From assembly GCA_022432975.1 (NCBI GenBank), contig CM039516.1:32955737-33019736 (forward strand): a stretch of DNA of 64,000 nucleotides. Direction: 5' to 3'. Shown one piece after another: positions 45,501-56,290 of the stretch. The position numbers and the translations under genes are program-made. The first letter of the stretch is position 1. Every line of letters begins with the position of its first letter. Source of the DNA: Begonia masoniana (taxonomy: Eukaryota; Streptophyta; Magnoliopsida; Cucurbitales; Begoniaceae). A model generated the notes under the pieces. That model saw only the letters and a list, made by a program, of their open reading frames with translations. It made no database searches and was not told the DNA's origin.

Positions 45501-45564
45501 GGAGGAAGCTACTTGGGAGCGACAGCAGGATATGATGTCAAAATATCCTGAGTTGTTTGTGTAA
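42502..45564 (+). pseudogene. Pol of the second gypsy element
   Basis: The order is complete: linker (PDRDIEFVIDVYPSS), RT with intact FIDDILIYS (about 43234), RNase H, integrase and chromovirus tail (KISPFKGVMRFGRKGKL, VFHVSMLRKC, EEATWERQQDM). Stops lie at 42885, 43097, 43847, 44812, 44830 and 45082. One-base frameshifts lie near 43383 (GGCCATTAATATC) and 44341 (GTGCACCGGGAAG). Integrase keeps both Asp blocks (ISMDFIVGLPQT, SIVSDKDPRFT) and the Glu in TERT after a Gln-to-stop change. Most lesions are single transitions. The family relation to the element at 15052 is close but not recent. Confidence 0.92.
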
Positions 45565-45591
45565 TCAAATTTTGAGGACAAAATTTTAAAT

Positions 45592-45604
45592 AAGGTGGAT
45601 GGAA
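45592..45604 (+). other. Polypurine-like tract
   Basis: AAGGTGGATGGAA immediately before the 3' LTR. The indel-rich copy has AAGGTGGAGGAA at the matching place before 40083. Confidence 0.7.
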
Positions 45605-48069
45605 TGTAACACCCGGTTTTACGGGATTTTGTAATTTCAATATATAATGGCATTTTTATAAATATGTCAGATTAAGTCCGTTTTGTTAACAGAAAGCGTT
45701 ATCAAGGTTCTAATGATTAATATGGATTTTAGGAGAAATTCAAGAATTTTTGGAATAGTAACGCTAAATTATAAGTTTCTCATAATATAAAGGACATTGT
45801 GATAAAAATAGTAAACGAGGTCCGTTTTGTGAACAGACAGTTTTAATAGAACATTAGTGATAAATTAGATTTATTGGCAAAATAAGGAAATTTGGAGAAA
45901 CCTAATCGTTAGCTAAATAACAAAATAAGTGGAGAAACAAATAGAAAATCAAAGGAAGGGCAAAACGGTCATTTGACAAGACAAATTTAGTTAAAACTCA
46001 CAATTGCCTTTTCTTCTCCAGCACTTCACATGATTTCCCTTTTCTCCGGCGATTTTCCATCTCCAGGCGAAGCTCTCCTTCGACGTTCTCATTTCCGACG
46101 ACGATTCCTCTTCCGATCAACTCCGGCTCTTCACGTTTTCTCCTCCGGTCAACGTTCTAAGTAAGGTTCTATAGTTTTCGGACAATAGATTTCGGTTTTC
46201 TAGAGTTTAAACGGCTAGGGTTTCGTTTAGGGTTTTCGCGAAATAGCCGAGTTATGCTAGAAATGCCTAGAGTTGCCCTATTTATGATTTTGGTGAACGT
46301 ATTAATGAGCATTGGAAGTAGTTAGGCAAATTAATGGTCATTAATGTGAATTTTGGGTTGTCGGAGAACTTAGAAACTCCATTAATGGAGGTTAGGAGTT
46401 TATGAGCACGAATTGCTCGACAAAATGCCTCAATGAGTTGATTTAGAGTTTTAAGAAATTTCTTTAGTTAAGGTTTAGTTAGTTTGGAGGTTTAGCGGTT
46501 TAAACTCAGTTTTAATGACGAATGTTGTGAATTGCCTTAGGTGAACAACACTCGTGGACGGAGCTAGAATTGCAACAGGACGCGAGGTAAGTTCTCGTGA
46601 CTTACTACGTCCGATTGGTCTACACTGTATGTCGAAGTCGTGTTGAGGAGTATTGGTGAATTGTTTGTTTAAATGTTTTGGTTGGGTAGTTAGGATTAGC
46701 TCTTTTTATAGGTTATGCTTTTATCGTCTTGATGGTACATATGTTGTATGTTTACTTTCCGCATTTAACTGTTCATGCATCACGTATTTTAAAATAGCAT
46801 GAAAATGGATTTCTGCACTTGTTTACGAAAAAGAAATGAACTAATGAAACGAATCTATGTAATCTGTTATATAGTCATGACAAGGTGGGGTTCAGGCATG
46901 GCTGTTTACGGATGTAAGCATGTTTCCCCCCCGGCAGATGGAAAGGGCTGTCCAACCGCCGGACGTGCCCTCTCCATCTGACGGGCTGAGATCTCAGTGA
47001 CATCTCTGTTATCTGTAATGAGCTGTTCTGTTAAGTAATCTACATGATTTCCGAACCTCATATGCACAGCATGCATCTGCATTTACGAAACTTACTGAGC
47101 ATTTAGCTCATAGTTGTCTGTATAGTGTAGGTGATTTTGATACAGGTGAGGATGAGATCCCTCCACCCAAGGAATGAGCAGTTGAAGAATGATGGTCCGT
47201 GGAAGTGTGTTGGGCATTCGGTGCGCAATTTGACCCGTGGAGATGTAAGTAAGAGTTTTGAGGGTATTCGAGTTGTTTTGGGCTGATGGAGGATTAGATA
47301 TGGTAATTGTATAGTTAGAAACAATTTAGGTTGTTTGGGATCTGGATAGTTAACGGATTGATATTTTGATGTTTTATAAAATGTTTTGTTAAACCTGTCA
47401 TTTACGGAACTGTTGGATTATTGAATTTCGTTGGGGTTTTTCTTTGGTTTTCAAATGGTTCCACGCAATTCGTTTTTACGATATTTTTATTACGTTTTGA
47501 ATGTGCGTCGAGTGGGTGATTTATGAGTTGAGGAGGTTACGAGAGTGTAGTGTACTTTGTGATGATTATGAAGTGTTTTAGTATGTATGTGATGTTGAAG
47601 TTTTAGAGGAGGAGAAGAGGAAGAATAAGGGTGCAGGGAAGAAGAGAAAAGAGAGAGGCAACTCCCTGGAATTTTGGATTCCAGGGAGGTTGCCAATCGA
47701 TCGCCTAAGGAGGACGATCGATCGGCAAGAAGGGTCGGCACTCTCTGTAAAATCCAGAGAGTGTGCCGATCGATCGCTGGGGCGATCGATCGCCTATATG
47801 TGGGGCGATCGATCGCCCCCATAATTTGTAACACAGCCGATCGATCGGCCATGCTTTTTACGGGCAGAATGCCCTTTCTGCCCCTGTGTTCTGTTGTTTT
47901 TAAGTTTTAATTTTTATCAACTGTTTTCCTATGTTTTCTTTAAATGGTTTTTAAATATGTTTCAACGATTTATACCTTGATTTAATGATTTAACGAAAGG
48001 GTTCACTTGAGAGTGTTTAAAAGAAAAATTTGTACGGAAAATCCTAGGAATAGAATAAGGGTCGCTACA
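45605..48069 (+). mobile_element. 3' LTR of the second gypsy element
   Basis: 2465 bases, TGTAACACCCGG..GGGTCGCTACA. Landmarks: donor TCTAA|GTAAGG at 46161, microexon 46541-46586 (CCTTAG..GCGAG|GTAAGT), stem-loop GATGGAAAGGGCTGTCC/GGACGTGCCCTCTCCATC (46937-46978), hairpin TGAGC-ATTTA-GCTCA (47096-47110), GTAGGTGA (47127-47134) with the frame GDFDTGEDEIPPPKE and stop 47175-47177, and GATCGATCG palindromes (47690-47845). Confidence 0.92.
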
Positions 48070-48520
48070 TTTATTTATTTTCAAATATTTATCATTGTAT
48101 TATTTCAAATGTCACTAATGGACCTAAGATTTAGCTCTTTTAGTTTGGACCCTGATTTATTATTGTAATGAAAGTTTTTCGCTGCCTAATTTATTAAAAC
48201 TAAGTTTAAGAGTTGGACGGTTCGGTCCAGTTTCTGGGTTGGGTTGTGCCCTATTTCTCGGGTCCCCTTTGGGGCGCGACATCAATATCATTTCAAAAAT
48301 CTAATTTGATAGTTTGTTCAATAACAAAATTAAATTAAATTTGAAGATGAATTCTCATTTGATGATATTATTCAAATTCAATTCAAACCCCTTAAAATAT
48401 TTCCATCTAATGAAATATTTGTTAGCTTAATATGTATTACATTTAATTGGTTTGATCATTGACGTAATTAATGAAATACTAACCCTAAGTTAAGGATAAT
48501 TGTTCGTTGATGAGTTTCAT
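48070..48520. other. Unassigned AT-rich stretch
   Basis: No gene. GGGTCCCCTTTTGGGGCGCGACA at about 48260-48281 is a local inverted repeat that could be the end of another decayed LTR. A target duplication for the element to the left cannot be tested because the matching left edge lies in or beyond the gap at 35321. Confidence 0.35.
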
Positions 48521-49360
48521 TGTGATGACCCGAATGTGTACGAATGAGCACGACTGCGGGATAAACCTCGGGACCTAAGCCGAGTGTAGGAAAATTCAGA
48601 TCTCGAGTATAAGCAAATCCCGAGTCGTAAAAAGAGGGTCGTCACAATCCCACATCGCTTGGGGAAGTATATGGAAATGAAACATATGTAAGGAAACCCT
48701 CCCAAGATAGTACGATGCATTTTGGAGCACAATTGGCAACAAATCTCATAAGAACTCTAAAGTTAAAAGTGCTCCGGCAAGAGCAGTACGATGTTGGGTG
48801 ACCGACTGGGAAGTCCTCGCCAAACAAAGCATTGAGGGGAGGATATTGGGCTACGGCCCAATCCCCAGAGCAGACAATATCTTACAGGAAAAAAGGGGGT
48901 CATTACTAATAGTATCAGAGCCTGTACGCAACTGAAAATGTGGCCAATGAGGACGTTGGGCCCCCGGGGGGTGATTGTAATGACCCGAATGTGTACGTAT
49001 GAGCACGACTGCGGAGCAAACCTCGGGACCTAAGTCGAGTGTAGACAAATTCCAGACTCGAGTATAGGCAAATCCCGAGTCGTAAAAATGGGGTCGTCAC
49101 AATCCCACATCGCTTGGAGAAGTATATGGAAATGAAACATATGTAAGGAAACCCTCCCAAGATAGTAAGACGTGTTTTGGAGTACAATTGGCAACGGATC
49201 CCATAAGAACTTCGAAGTTAAAAGTGCTCCGGCAAGAGCAGTTCCATGTTGGGCGACCGACTAGAAAGTCCTCGCCAAACAAAGTCGTGAAATGAGAATA
49301 TTGTGGTACGGCCCAATTCCCAGAGCGGACAATATCTTAGTGGAATAAGGGGTTGTTATA
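48521..49360 (+). mobile_element. Cassandra TRIM element, plus strand
   Basis: 5' LTR 48521-48907, primer site TAGTATCAGAGC (48910-48921, one change), internal domain, polypurine-like CCCCCGGGGGGTGATTG, 3' LTR 48976-49360. The flanks TTCAT and ATCAT differ by one base, fitting an old target duplication. The LTRs differ from each other at many sites, so it is much older than the array at 19126. Each LTR contains a 5S-rRNA-like domain. Confidence 0.9.
48742..48821 (+). other. 5S rRNA-like domain in the Cassandra 5' LTR
   Basis: AAGAACTCTAAAGTTAAAAG, GTGCTCCGGCAAGAGCAG and GGGTGACCGACTGGGAAGTC parallel plant 5S rRNA and its internal promoter boxes. The 3' LTR counterpart is 49196-49276 and keeps GGATCCCATAAGAACTTCGA better. 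Confidence 0.8.
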
Positions 49361-50440
49361 ATCATTATACATGTTTGTACTTTTATTAAACATACCCTTG
49401 TTGAGAGATGATGATATGTTTACTTGGTTTAAATTTACATGTAGGAATCAATCAATTAAAATATGATTTGAAAAGTTCAAGAATAGTTTTGAGTTTAAGT
49501 GTGGAAGTCCAATTTCGAGTCATGTGCAAAATAAAAAATCTCACGAACACCCAGTCCTAAAAAGTGTTTTGACCACTAGTACTCGTAGTAAAAGCTAGGT
49601 GGAATCTGCAAGAACCCATTCCTCAACGCCATAGCATTTGATATTAAAAATGCAAACGCCCAAACCTCTTGCAGTAGACACCTACTCCGGAGGCAATAAT
49701 TTTTTTAAGCTCAATTTCAGAAAACCTAAAAACATATGCAAACATCCACAATAGCACCCGGAGAGTCCTTCTAAAGTTCTACTGAGAGACTAGGACCTCA
49801 AATTATTACTTCTATAGATGTTCGGTCAAGTATTGTAGACGCACGGTGCGGTAGCCCTCAACCTAACCTATAGAAGTCCATCGCCTCATTATTGTCTCTA
49901 ATAGACATTATGAGAGCCTAGAAAATATCAAAAGGGGCCCGGACTTGAGATTTTTAAGACGTCTACAAATAGATGTTCAATATGCTATGCAAGTCACCAA
50001 ATGATTTTATGTCAAAGTGCTGCCCAATTATTTGCGCACATTTCAATCTTCATTTCTCGAGCTAAAAACCAAACCTCTCTCACTCACACACTTGAAATTG
50101 TATACCTATGTAAGTGTTAAGTCATTTGTACTTAAACCTTCTAACCACAACTTTTGTTGATTGTGGAAAGGTTAAAGGGTAACGCCCATGAAGAGGTGTT
50201 GTAATATTTGATTGACAACTGAAGATCAATCGGTCGTAACTAGAAGAGTTATAGTGGAAATAATCTTTAAGGAGGATTCTTGTAGCACGGATGTAAACAA
50301 AATTAGCAAAACTGTGGTAACAAATCGTTTGCACACTCTCTTACTTAGAGGTAGCGAACGATTAAGTATTTAATCACACAAAAAAGTTTAAATAATCTAA
50401 TTCACCTCATTCTCCTATTAGGCTATTATTGATACTATAA
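49361..50440 (+). mobile_element. Decayed copia-type LTR region
   Basis: The right end has TAATCTAATTCACCTCATTC followed by CCTATTAGG, the degenerate form of the copia LTR end at 11541-11560. GGTAGCGAACGATTAAG and CTCTCTCACTCACACAC precede it. No start edge or TSD was identified, so the left limit is a guess. Confidence 0.4.
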
Positions 50441-51719
50441 TATTTGATTCTAAAATCGAAATATAAAATCTTAATTGTATATTTCCAATCATGGTTGTCT
50501 TTATTTTAGTGTTTCTAAATTTTTAATCATAATTAATCATTACGTGCTTATTTGTATAATTTATATATCCTAATAGTTATAGAAGCCGATGGAGGGACCG
50601 AATCCAAATTTTTTCCAAACATACACCTTTAATTTCTAAATAATCGAAGAATAAGCATAAAACATACACCTCAAATTTCTAAATAATCGAAGAATAAGTA
50701 TAAAATTTACTTACTTCAATAAATACTCTCTCCCAATCACTGATTTACGCCCAAAAACTTCAAATCAAGAATTGTTTCCTCTGTTAACAATTCCAAATTG
50801 AATTTTCTCATCGAAGTTCCAAAATTTACTCAAAACTCATCCATATAATAAAGCAATCTGACTTACCTTGGAATCGGAAAACAGAATTGCAGAAAGTCAC
50901 ATTTGTTTCACTCAATCGCTAAAGTTGCCCTCTTAAGCCCCATCGCTGATCTATATAGAAATTAGTGGGATTTTAAGGTGACTTCAATAGACTTGAAATA
51001 TTTTGGTCTCCATTTTTCTTCAACATCGTGATCAGATGTTAATTATGAACTTCTTATTTCTTTTTATTCTCTTTGACCATTTCTTATAATAAAATAAAGA
51101 TAACTCTACTTTAAGTAAAAGGTTCGTACCTCCCTTTTCAGTTGGATCAATAGATTTATGTCTACTTTTTAGCTGGGAAAAGGCACTTCTGAAATGATTA
51201 TATTCAATGCAATTATAATACCAAGGTCTCCATTTCTTTTTCACATCCTGATTTGATGTTATTTTTTTTCTCGGTTGAAGGATTCTTTTTTCATGATTGA
51301 CCATCATGATTATTGGTCCTTCATGATTCTACCTTTTCCATGTGATTGAATCAAGAATAGAGTAGAGTTGGATTAGTCCAGATTTATCTAGCTGGATTCT
51401 AGACCCCATCTCACCTGGATACAAAATTTTATAGTCAATAACTAGTTAGCTTTCACTTATAATTTCATAAGAATTAGATTTCTAATAGATACTGAACCGG
51501 TAAACCCTCTTTCATCTCTAAGGATCCATAACCTAATGCTCGAATAGCAAGATGTCATTCCCAGGTCTCCATTCACCAGAACCAAGACTTCTAGATTCAC
51601 CAAGTAAGAGGTGAAGATCTGCACCGATGGCCGCTTACTCAGGCTCGCGCCCCAGGTTTTGACACGCCAATGGCCTGCAAAAGTCGCGTTCCAACCCACA
51701 AAACTGATTAGTACTCTCG
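50441..51719. other. AT-rich DNA with small duplications, no recognised gene
   Basis: A 43-bp tandem duplication lies at 50619-50704 (unit contains TCTAAATAATCGAAGAATAA). A dispersed pair around GGTCTCCATTT..TTC..GATGTTA lies at about 51005-51045 and 51225-51262. Minus-strand frames at 51032-51307 and 51457-51699 encode no family I recognise. Confidence 0.4.
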
Positions 51720-53653
51720 GTTTTAGGCCAAGCCGAGGTTACCTTTAAATAAGCCAAAAGTTCTATAGGCAAATAAAGTCTAAATCACTTGAAATTTTAG
51801 GTGCAGCTTATTTATGAGTGAAATGAAACACTTTAAATTTTCAGATCAAAATAAGTTGTGGAACTGGAGTTATGCAATGAAACTCGAGGTTGCCCGATGA
51901 GCAATATTTCGAGACTCTTGGCTTAATTTTCTTTCCAAAGAAAGAAAAGACAACTGTAACGAACTTCTTCCTCCTAGTAAGATATTGACTGATTTGGGTC
52001 GACCATTGTGGCCCATTTGGCCATCCCAGATTTTCTTTCACGGGTCTTCCCAAGCGGTCACCCAACTTGGTATTGCTTTCGCCGGAGCACTCTTAACTTT
52101 GTAGTTCTTATGGGATCCGATGTCATTGTGCCCTCAAAACGTGTCTTACTATCTTAGGGGGATATTCTTTACATATGTAACATTTCTATCTTTCCCCCAA
52201 GCGATGTGCCCTCTCTGGTCGTCGCAATCACCCCCCCTTTCAAGGGCCCAACGTCCTCGTCGGGCACATTTCTGGTTGGATAGAAGATCTGATTCCATTT
52301 ATAACGAACTCATTCCTCCCGGTAAGATATTGTCCGCTTTGGTTCGACCCTTGTGGCCCATTTGGCCTTCACAAATTTGCTTTCAGGAGGACTTCTTAAG
52401 CAGTCACCCAGCTTGGTATTGCTCTCACCGGAGCACTCTTAACATCGGAGTTCTTATGGGATTCGATGTCATTGTGCTCCCAAAACGCGTCTTACTATCT
52501 TAGAGAGACATTATTTACATATGTAACATTTCTATCTTCCTCTCAAGCGATGTGGGATTGCGCCAACCCCCTCTCAGGTCGTCACAGCAACTTTGGGAAA
52601 TGGTTGGTCACCTTCTTCTGGTTTCCAACTCTTGAAAGAGTGGAGAGAATGATGGAAAATAAGAACCTTCAAGATACTTTGAACTTGGAGGTAATGGAGG
52701 CAGAACTCCTCTCAGGTGAAACACACTGAGGCTTACCTTTTGGCTTTCCAACCTTCTCAATTTTCCTATAGAAAACAATAGCTATTTTATTCATCAACCA
52801 TTACAAACACTAACACGATTTCACCTGCAAGGGGGTCGTGTATCTACCCACAACAACAAGTTAGAATCCAGATCACGGCTAGGCCGAGAATACCCTAAAC
52901 GTTAGCAGCAATTTGACCAACCAAATAATATCCGAATGCAATGAAATTTTAAGGGGTTCTTAATGTATGAGTGTAACATGTTTCCTCAAATGTTCAGGTC
53001 CAGATGATGAGAAAATAAATAGTTATGTAGAGAACACCAGATTATGTCCGATGAGCAATGTTTGGTAAGCTCTCGACATAACAATTTTCCAAGGAAGATG
53101 GCATCAAATGGAACAGGTTAATGGTCACCTTCTTCGTGTATCCTACTCTATAAAGAGAGGGAAGAAGCATGGAACAATGGCTATTCAAGCAACCGTGGGC
53201 TTAAAAGCTCAAAGGAGATAGAACTCCTCGGTTCTTGACCAAACTAAGCTTACCGTCCACCAATCTTCATGGCCAATTTCTGCTGACAAAATTAGGTTAT
53301 TCTCATATCAACAACAACCATTACAAGTACAAATAACCATGTATTTATAGACCTAGGGTGGCTGGTTGTTTGGGTTGGACTTGGGCTGCAAAAAAGGGCC
53401 ATTATGATTGGCCAATGTTGGGCTTCTCTCTAATCTTCTGCCCATGTTTGGCTTTTCTCGGTTCTTTTGCGTCAACCAACTTCCAACCACCATCTATCTT
53501 AACATACATCTAATCCTAATGTCTAAGGATGCATGCAACTATAAAATATTACATGAAGGCCAATGTTTGCCCATAAAATACAAGACTAAAAGTTTGCCAA
53601 AACAAAATAAGAAAAATAAATATTTTGTTACAATTTTAATTCCAAGGGAGACA
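51720..53653 (-). mobile_element. LTR fragments of a minus-strand element, with Cassandra inside
   Basis: Sequence before 51955 and after 52586 belongs together (GATGAGCAATATTTCGAGAC to the left, TTTGGGAAATGGTTGGTCACC to the right). It has a second, similar version at 53055-53130. The right edge ..AAGGGAGACA at 53653 is followed by the polypurine complement AATCCCTTCTTCAG, as in the other LTRs of this type. Confidence 0.5.
51955..52586 (-). mobile_element. Cassandra TRIM element, short-LTR form, minus strand
   Basis: LTRs 51955-52226 (272 bases) and 52300-52586 (287 bases) with a short internal domain. In the minus sense this starts with the primer site (TGGAATCAGATC, 52287-52298) and ends with the complement of AATCACCCCCCC. 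The flanks ACAAC and GCAAC differ by one base. 5S-like boxes remain (plus strand GGTCACCCAACTTGGTATTG, CGCCGGAGCACTCTTAAC, TTCTTATGGGATCC). It lacks the roughly 100-base segment that lengthens the LTRs of the other two loci. Confidence 0.85.
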
Positions 53654-53667
53654 AATCCCTTCTTCAG

Positions 53668-53820
53668 TTGCTTCCCTCTTTTGTTCCCACGATAACATGT
53701 GCAAGGGCTGATCCATATCTTTTGTGCTCGGTTCCCAATCCAAGTCCTTGAAGTGGTCTTCGAAGCCATCAATACCTGCAAAAAGAATTGAGCTTATTAG
53801 TAAATAGGTTTGATAAAACT
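53668..53820 (-). pseudogene. Retroelement coding tail next to polypurine tract
   Basis: On the minus strand, just before the polypurine tract, the frame reads AGIDGFEDHFKDLDWEPSTK and DMDQPLHMLSWEQKREATEE, preceded by a TTGCAG|GTATTG splice-acceptor-like sequence. It occupies the same place as the PKTRHNVP tails at 27480 and 60522 but is a different sequence. Probably the C-terminus of a minus-strand element's ORF. Confidence 0.4.
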
Positions 53821-54237
53821 TGTGCCGTGGTTTGTGATCGAGTGATGGCCTTCTGGGGCACATCAAACACCAATAACCATGCTTATATAGACCTAAGGAT
53901 GCTGGAGGTTTGGTTGAAAAAGAGGCTCCAAAAGAGCTGTTGGAGGCTTCGGCCGAACATTTGGACAAGTTGGCTTAAAACTTCACTTGGATGGCTGAGA
54001 TGAATGTGTGCAAATTGATCCAATGGCTAAGAGCTGCCATGTCATCAATCCAAAACATTCTTCGAAAAGGGAAACTCCAACATAGCATCTTTATTTGGCA
54101 GAAAGGTGATCGGCCAAAAGGGGTAATGGTCCCTACTCCATTTTGGCGCTAGAGTGGGTGGTTCTTTTGGCTGCTCGGTCTTTGCATGCAAGTCATGCAA
54201 ATGTGAATTAAAGCAACTTCAAACCATCATCTAACCT
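53821..54237. other. Retroelement-derived DNA left of a gypsy insertion
   Basis: TATATAGACCTAAGGATGCTGG at 53884-53905 parallels TTTATAGACCTAGGGTGGCTGG at 53344-53365, so LTR-type sequence of the same family recurs here. It is cut by the gypsy LTR at 54238. No gene seen. Confidence 0.4.
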
Positions 54238-55096
54238 TGTAATACCCGGTTTTACGGGATATTAATATTATATTATGTGATGACATTTTTATAAATATGT
54301 CAAATCAAGTCCGTTTTACGAAAAGAAAGCGTCATTTCGATCCTAACGATTAATAGAAATTTTAAGGAATTTACGGAATTTTTCAGAATAATTGTAACAC
54401 CCGATTTCTATTAACCGATTTACCTTTTTCCATTTATAGAGGATGTTTTATGATTGAAATTGAGTGATTTAGTGATTAGGTTAATAAGTGAATGAGTAAG
54501 GACAAAATGGTAAATTGTAATTTTATTGTGGATAAAGTATTTAAGGGAGGGTTTAATGAGGTTTAGCCGCCGCTATTCCCTCGTTTTTCTTTTCTCGGTA
54601 TTCAGCTCGAGCTCAACAGAGTTCCAGGCGATTTTTCCCCTCCGATCTCCATTTCCTCAAACTAGGTAAGTTTTCCCTTTGTTTTCTCAAAATTTAGTGG
54701 CTAGATAGCAGAGAGAGTGCAATGAGTGTATTTTTGAGAATGCTATGGTGAGTTGAGTTCGGGTTAGTGCTGAATCATGAATGTGCGATGATCCGAACTT
54801 CTAAACTAGCTCCTTAGGTTTGTAAATGGTGTAGGATCAAGTTTAGTGAAGATCTGAATGGTATTTTGTTTATGACATTAGGTGAACAGGGCTTCCAAAG
54901 TAGTTGAAACCGAGCGATTTCTAGGAGACCAAGTAAGTGAAGTTTGCTTGTGCCTTCAGGCCTACATCACAAAACATTAAGATTATGTTTATTTGAATGT
55001 ATCTGTATGTCATGCATCATATTTTTTTAAAGTATACGAAAATGAATTTGAATGCATACTGGCATGGTAAGGAATGAACATGATGAAATAGCTATG

Positions 55097-55315
55097 AGAA
55101 ACAGATTTACTGTTAAGGGAAATAATCTACCCCTTAATGAGACAGTGGATATTTATACTTTGGGAGAGTTGATCCAACTCCCAATTTCACAGGGGGATCG
55201 GAAACAGCTATGTGAATCAGATTACTGTTAAAGGAAGTAATCCGCCCCTTAATGAGTCAGTGGATATTTATACTTTGGGTGAGTTGGTCCAACTCCCAAT
55301 TTCACAGGGGGATCT
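55097..55315 (+). repeat. 115-bp tandem duplication containing hairpins
   Basis: Two units with period 115. Each holds two hairpins: TTAAGGG..CCCCTTAA and TTGGGAGAGTTG/CAACTCCCAA. Both keep CAGTGGATATTTATACTTTGGG. It occupies the stem-loop position of the other LTR subfamilies. Confidence 0.85.
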
Positions 55316-55819
55316 GAACAGAAACGATGAATGACAACTGAGATGAGAAAGTAGAAATTGCATGTCTAAGATTCAGATATCAGCATTTCATTTCATTACT
55401 ACTTTATTTACTTAGCATTAGGCTAATAGATGAGTTTTGTGATGTAGGTGAAGAAGTTACAGCAGGTGTGTTTACTGAGTTTGCCGAGGTCTAGTCTGGT
55501 TGGAGGAGTGCATCTATGTAACATTCTGGCTGTTGATGGGGCGGTTTAACTGGTGTCAGTTGGTGTGAAGGTTTAGTTGACAATGTTTCAATTTAAGTAT
55601 GCTGAGTTTTCATGACAGTAGTGGTTTTTAATATTTTGAATACGTTTTGAGATTTCCTGATAAAGATATTCTGTTGAGTTTTTAAATGTTGGTTTTTACT
55701 AGATTTGGGTAATGCAATGATTCGAATTATTTTTGAATGGTTTCAGTGGAGTAGTATATTCTTTTCTGTACTTAGAGTTGTGTTTGCATAGCAAGAAATA
55801 GTTGAAATGTCGCACTGTC

Positions 55820-56290
55820 CTCTATCGGTAGATGATGCCTACCGGATAGATGTTGAGTTATAGTTATGTTGTCTATCGAAAGATATCTTCAGTAAAGCCA
55901 TCGGATGATGTCTCAGTAAAGTCATCGATACATGAAATTTATTCAATCGGATGATGTAGGTTAACTTCTATCGGAAGATGTAGATTTTTACACTATCGGT
56001 ATGAGTGGGTATTATGCTTTGTCGTTTAGTGATCGGTGTATGCAGTTTATTCTATCGGAAGAAGGGAATGAGAGATTTTTTGTCGTTTTGCCGTCGATAG
56101 ATGCGAGTCGTAAAACTTGTCGTTTTGCGATCGGTCGATGTTGGATAATTGGTTTATCTGGCTGACGTCATCGGTAGATCCAGTCCACCGAGAGATGTCT
56201 TTTGTTTCCAACTCTTCTGGTTGACGTCATCGGTAGAAGCCTTCTATTTTCTGTTTCTGCTTCTTCCGTTGACTTTATTTATCGGCAGAT
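55820..56290 (+). repeat. Dispersed TCGGTAGATG motifs
   Basis: About a dozen copies of a core ATCGG(T/A)AGATG or ATCGGATGATG spaced irregularly, for example CTATCGGTAGATGATGCC, CATCGGATGATGTC, CTATCGGAAGATGTAG and CATCGGTAGATCC. This is the same LTR slot that holds TGGACGA or GATCGATCG motifs in other subfamilies. Confidence 0.75.

Noticed and set aside
51032..51699. Minus-strand ORFs of 80-91 codons as genes
   Set aside because: No recognisable motif, no start context and the surrounding DNA is AT-rich and duplicated; left unassigned.
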